NCBI GenBank assembly: GCA_025455085.1
Contig: JALONF010000148.1
Span: 1 to 5,604, forward strand
Source: Ignavibacteriaceae bacterium
GTDB lineage: Bacteria > Bacteroidota > Ignavibacteria > Ignavibacteriales > Ignavibacteriaceae
Length of the DNA stretch: 5,604 nt
Direction: 5' to 3'
Shown: positions 5,116 to 5,604 of the stretch, piece after piece
How positions within the stretch are numbered: the first letter of the stretch is position 1
Layout: each line of letters starts with the position of its first letter
Made by a program: the position numbers and the translations under genes
Notes under the pieces: generated by a model
Database searches by the model: none
What the model was told of the DNA's origin: nothing
Seen by the model: only the letters and a program-made list of their open reading frames with translations

Positions 5116-5604
5116 TTATAGCAAGGTTCCGCTCAACACAAGCAAAGCAACTGAAAAATAAATTACCAGGCCTGTAACATCGCATAAAGTTGCAATTAAT
5201 GGAGCTGATGAGGTTGCCGGATCCGCACCTAATTTCTTAAGAATGAAAGGAAGCATTGAACCCGATATCGTGCCCCAGAGCACAATTCCAATCAATGAAA
5301 AGAAAACAGTTATCCCGATTAGAATCCAATGCGAAGAAATAATGTGAAAAACATTTGTCAAGATAGCAACCTGCAAAAAGCCTATTATACCAAGAATACT
5401 GCCAAGCATAAATCCTGAGAGAATTTCACGCCTCATAATTAGCCACCAGTCGGCAAGTACTATTTCACCAACAGCCATCGCTCTGATTACAAGCGTAGCT
5501 GCCTGCGAACCTGAGTTTCCGCCGCTTGATATTACCAGCGGAATAAATATGGATAGTACTACTGCTTTGCTAATTTCATCACCAAAAAAACCCATAGCAA
5601 CTGC
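5116..5604 (-). CDS. mgtE: MgtE-type magnesium transporter, C-terminal membrane domain (partial at window edge)
   Basis: The last 162 residues of an MgtE/SLC41-type Mg2+ channel in the inner membrane are visible. The frame is open to base 5604 (reading GCA GTT GCT before the first ATG at 5595), so that ATG is internal and the N-terminal and CBS domains plus the first membrane helices lie outside the window. The family signature is PLVISSGGNSGSQAATLVIR, numbered about 23-42 from the first visible residue, followed by a conserved-type GEI. Four hydrophobic spans lie at about 13-29, 61-84, 88-118 and 130-160. The segment ADPATSSAPLIATLCDVTGL carries the conserved DPA and the Asp-Val-Thr-Gly of the last helices; the Asp in DVTG probably matches the pore Mg2+-binding aspartate of Thermus MgtE (Asp432). 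It is co-directional with the polysaccharide genes but separated by 91 bp and functionally unrelated, so it probably marks the cluster boundary. No strong terminator follows the stop, so read-through cannot be excluded. Confidence 0.93.
   Translation of the reverse strand, partial: AVAMGFFGDEISKAVVLSIFIPLVISSGGNSGSQAATLVIRAMAVGEIVLADWWLIMRREILSGFMLGSILGIIGFLQVAILTNVFHIISSHWILIGITVFFSLIGIVLWGTISGSMLPFILKKLGADPATSSAPLIATLCDVTGLVIYFSVALLVLSGTLL

Noticed and set aside
5116..5595. mgtE as a complete 159-aa protein starting at the ATG at 5595
   Set aside because: The frame stays open to the window end and the family needs N-terminal, CBS and further membrane segments upstream, so this ATG is internal.

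Overview
The window is an AT-rich piece (roughly 35-38% G+C by eye) of a Gram-negative chromosome. All six recognisable genes lie on the minus strand, so they are read from the right end of the window to the left. The outer-membrane Wzi-like protein, the low G+C, the weak or absent Shine-Dalgarno sequences and the protein flavour suggest the Bacteroidota/Ignavibacteriota/Chlorobiota group. An Ignavibacteria-like organism is my best guess. This is an inference from sequence style, not a database result.

Layout in the direction of transcription: (1) 5604-5116, the C-terminal membrane part of an MgtE-type Mg2+ transporter, cut by the window edge; (2) a 91-bp gap (5115-5025), the longest non-coding stretch and the likeliest place for a cluster promoter; (3) rfbA/rmlA, glucose-1-phosphate thymidylyltransferase; (4) rfbC/rmlC, dTDP-4-dehydrorhamnose 3,5-epimerase, whose TTG start directly abuts the rfbA stop; (5) after a 63-bp gap, a DegT/DnrJ/EryC1/StrS-family PLP sugar aminotransferase; (6) 5 bp later, a 558-aa exported Wzi-like outer-membrane beta-barrel protein with a GTG start; (7) 10 bp later, the N-terminal two thirds of GDP-L-fucose synthase (fcl/wcaG), cut by the left edge.

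From rfbA to fcl this reads as part of a surface-polysaccharide (capsule, O-antigen or exopolysaccharide) locus. RfbA activates glucose-1-phosphate to dTDP-glucose. RfbC epimerises the 4-keto-6-deoxy intermediate. The aminotransferase puts an amino group on some keto-sugar nucleotide. Fcl completes GDP-L-fucose. The Wzi-like protein probably acts at the outer membrane in attaching or assembling the polymer. The partners rfbB, rfbD and gmd are not in the window; they may lie to the left or elsewhere. mgtE is probably an unrelated neighbour that marks the cluster boundary.

No RNA genes, CRISPR arrays, insertion sequences or clear rho-independent terminators were seen. No convincing new biological system is present. 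The points most worth a second look are the Wzi-like protein inside a nucleotide-sugar operon, an altered active-site-proximal motif in RfbA, the tight non-ATG gene junctions, and a nine-base homopolymer early in rfbC.
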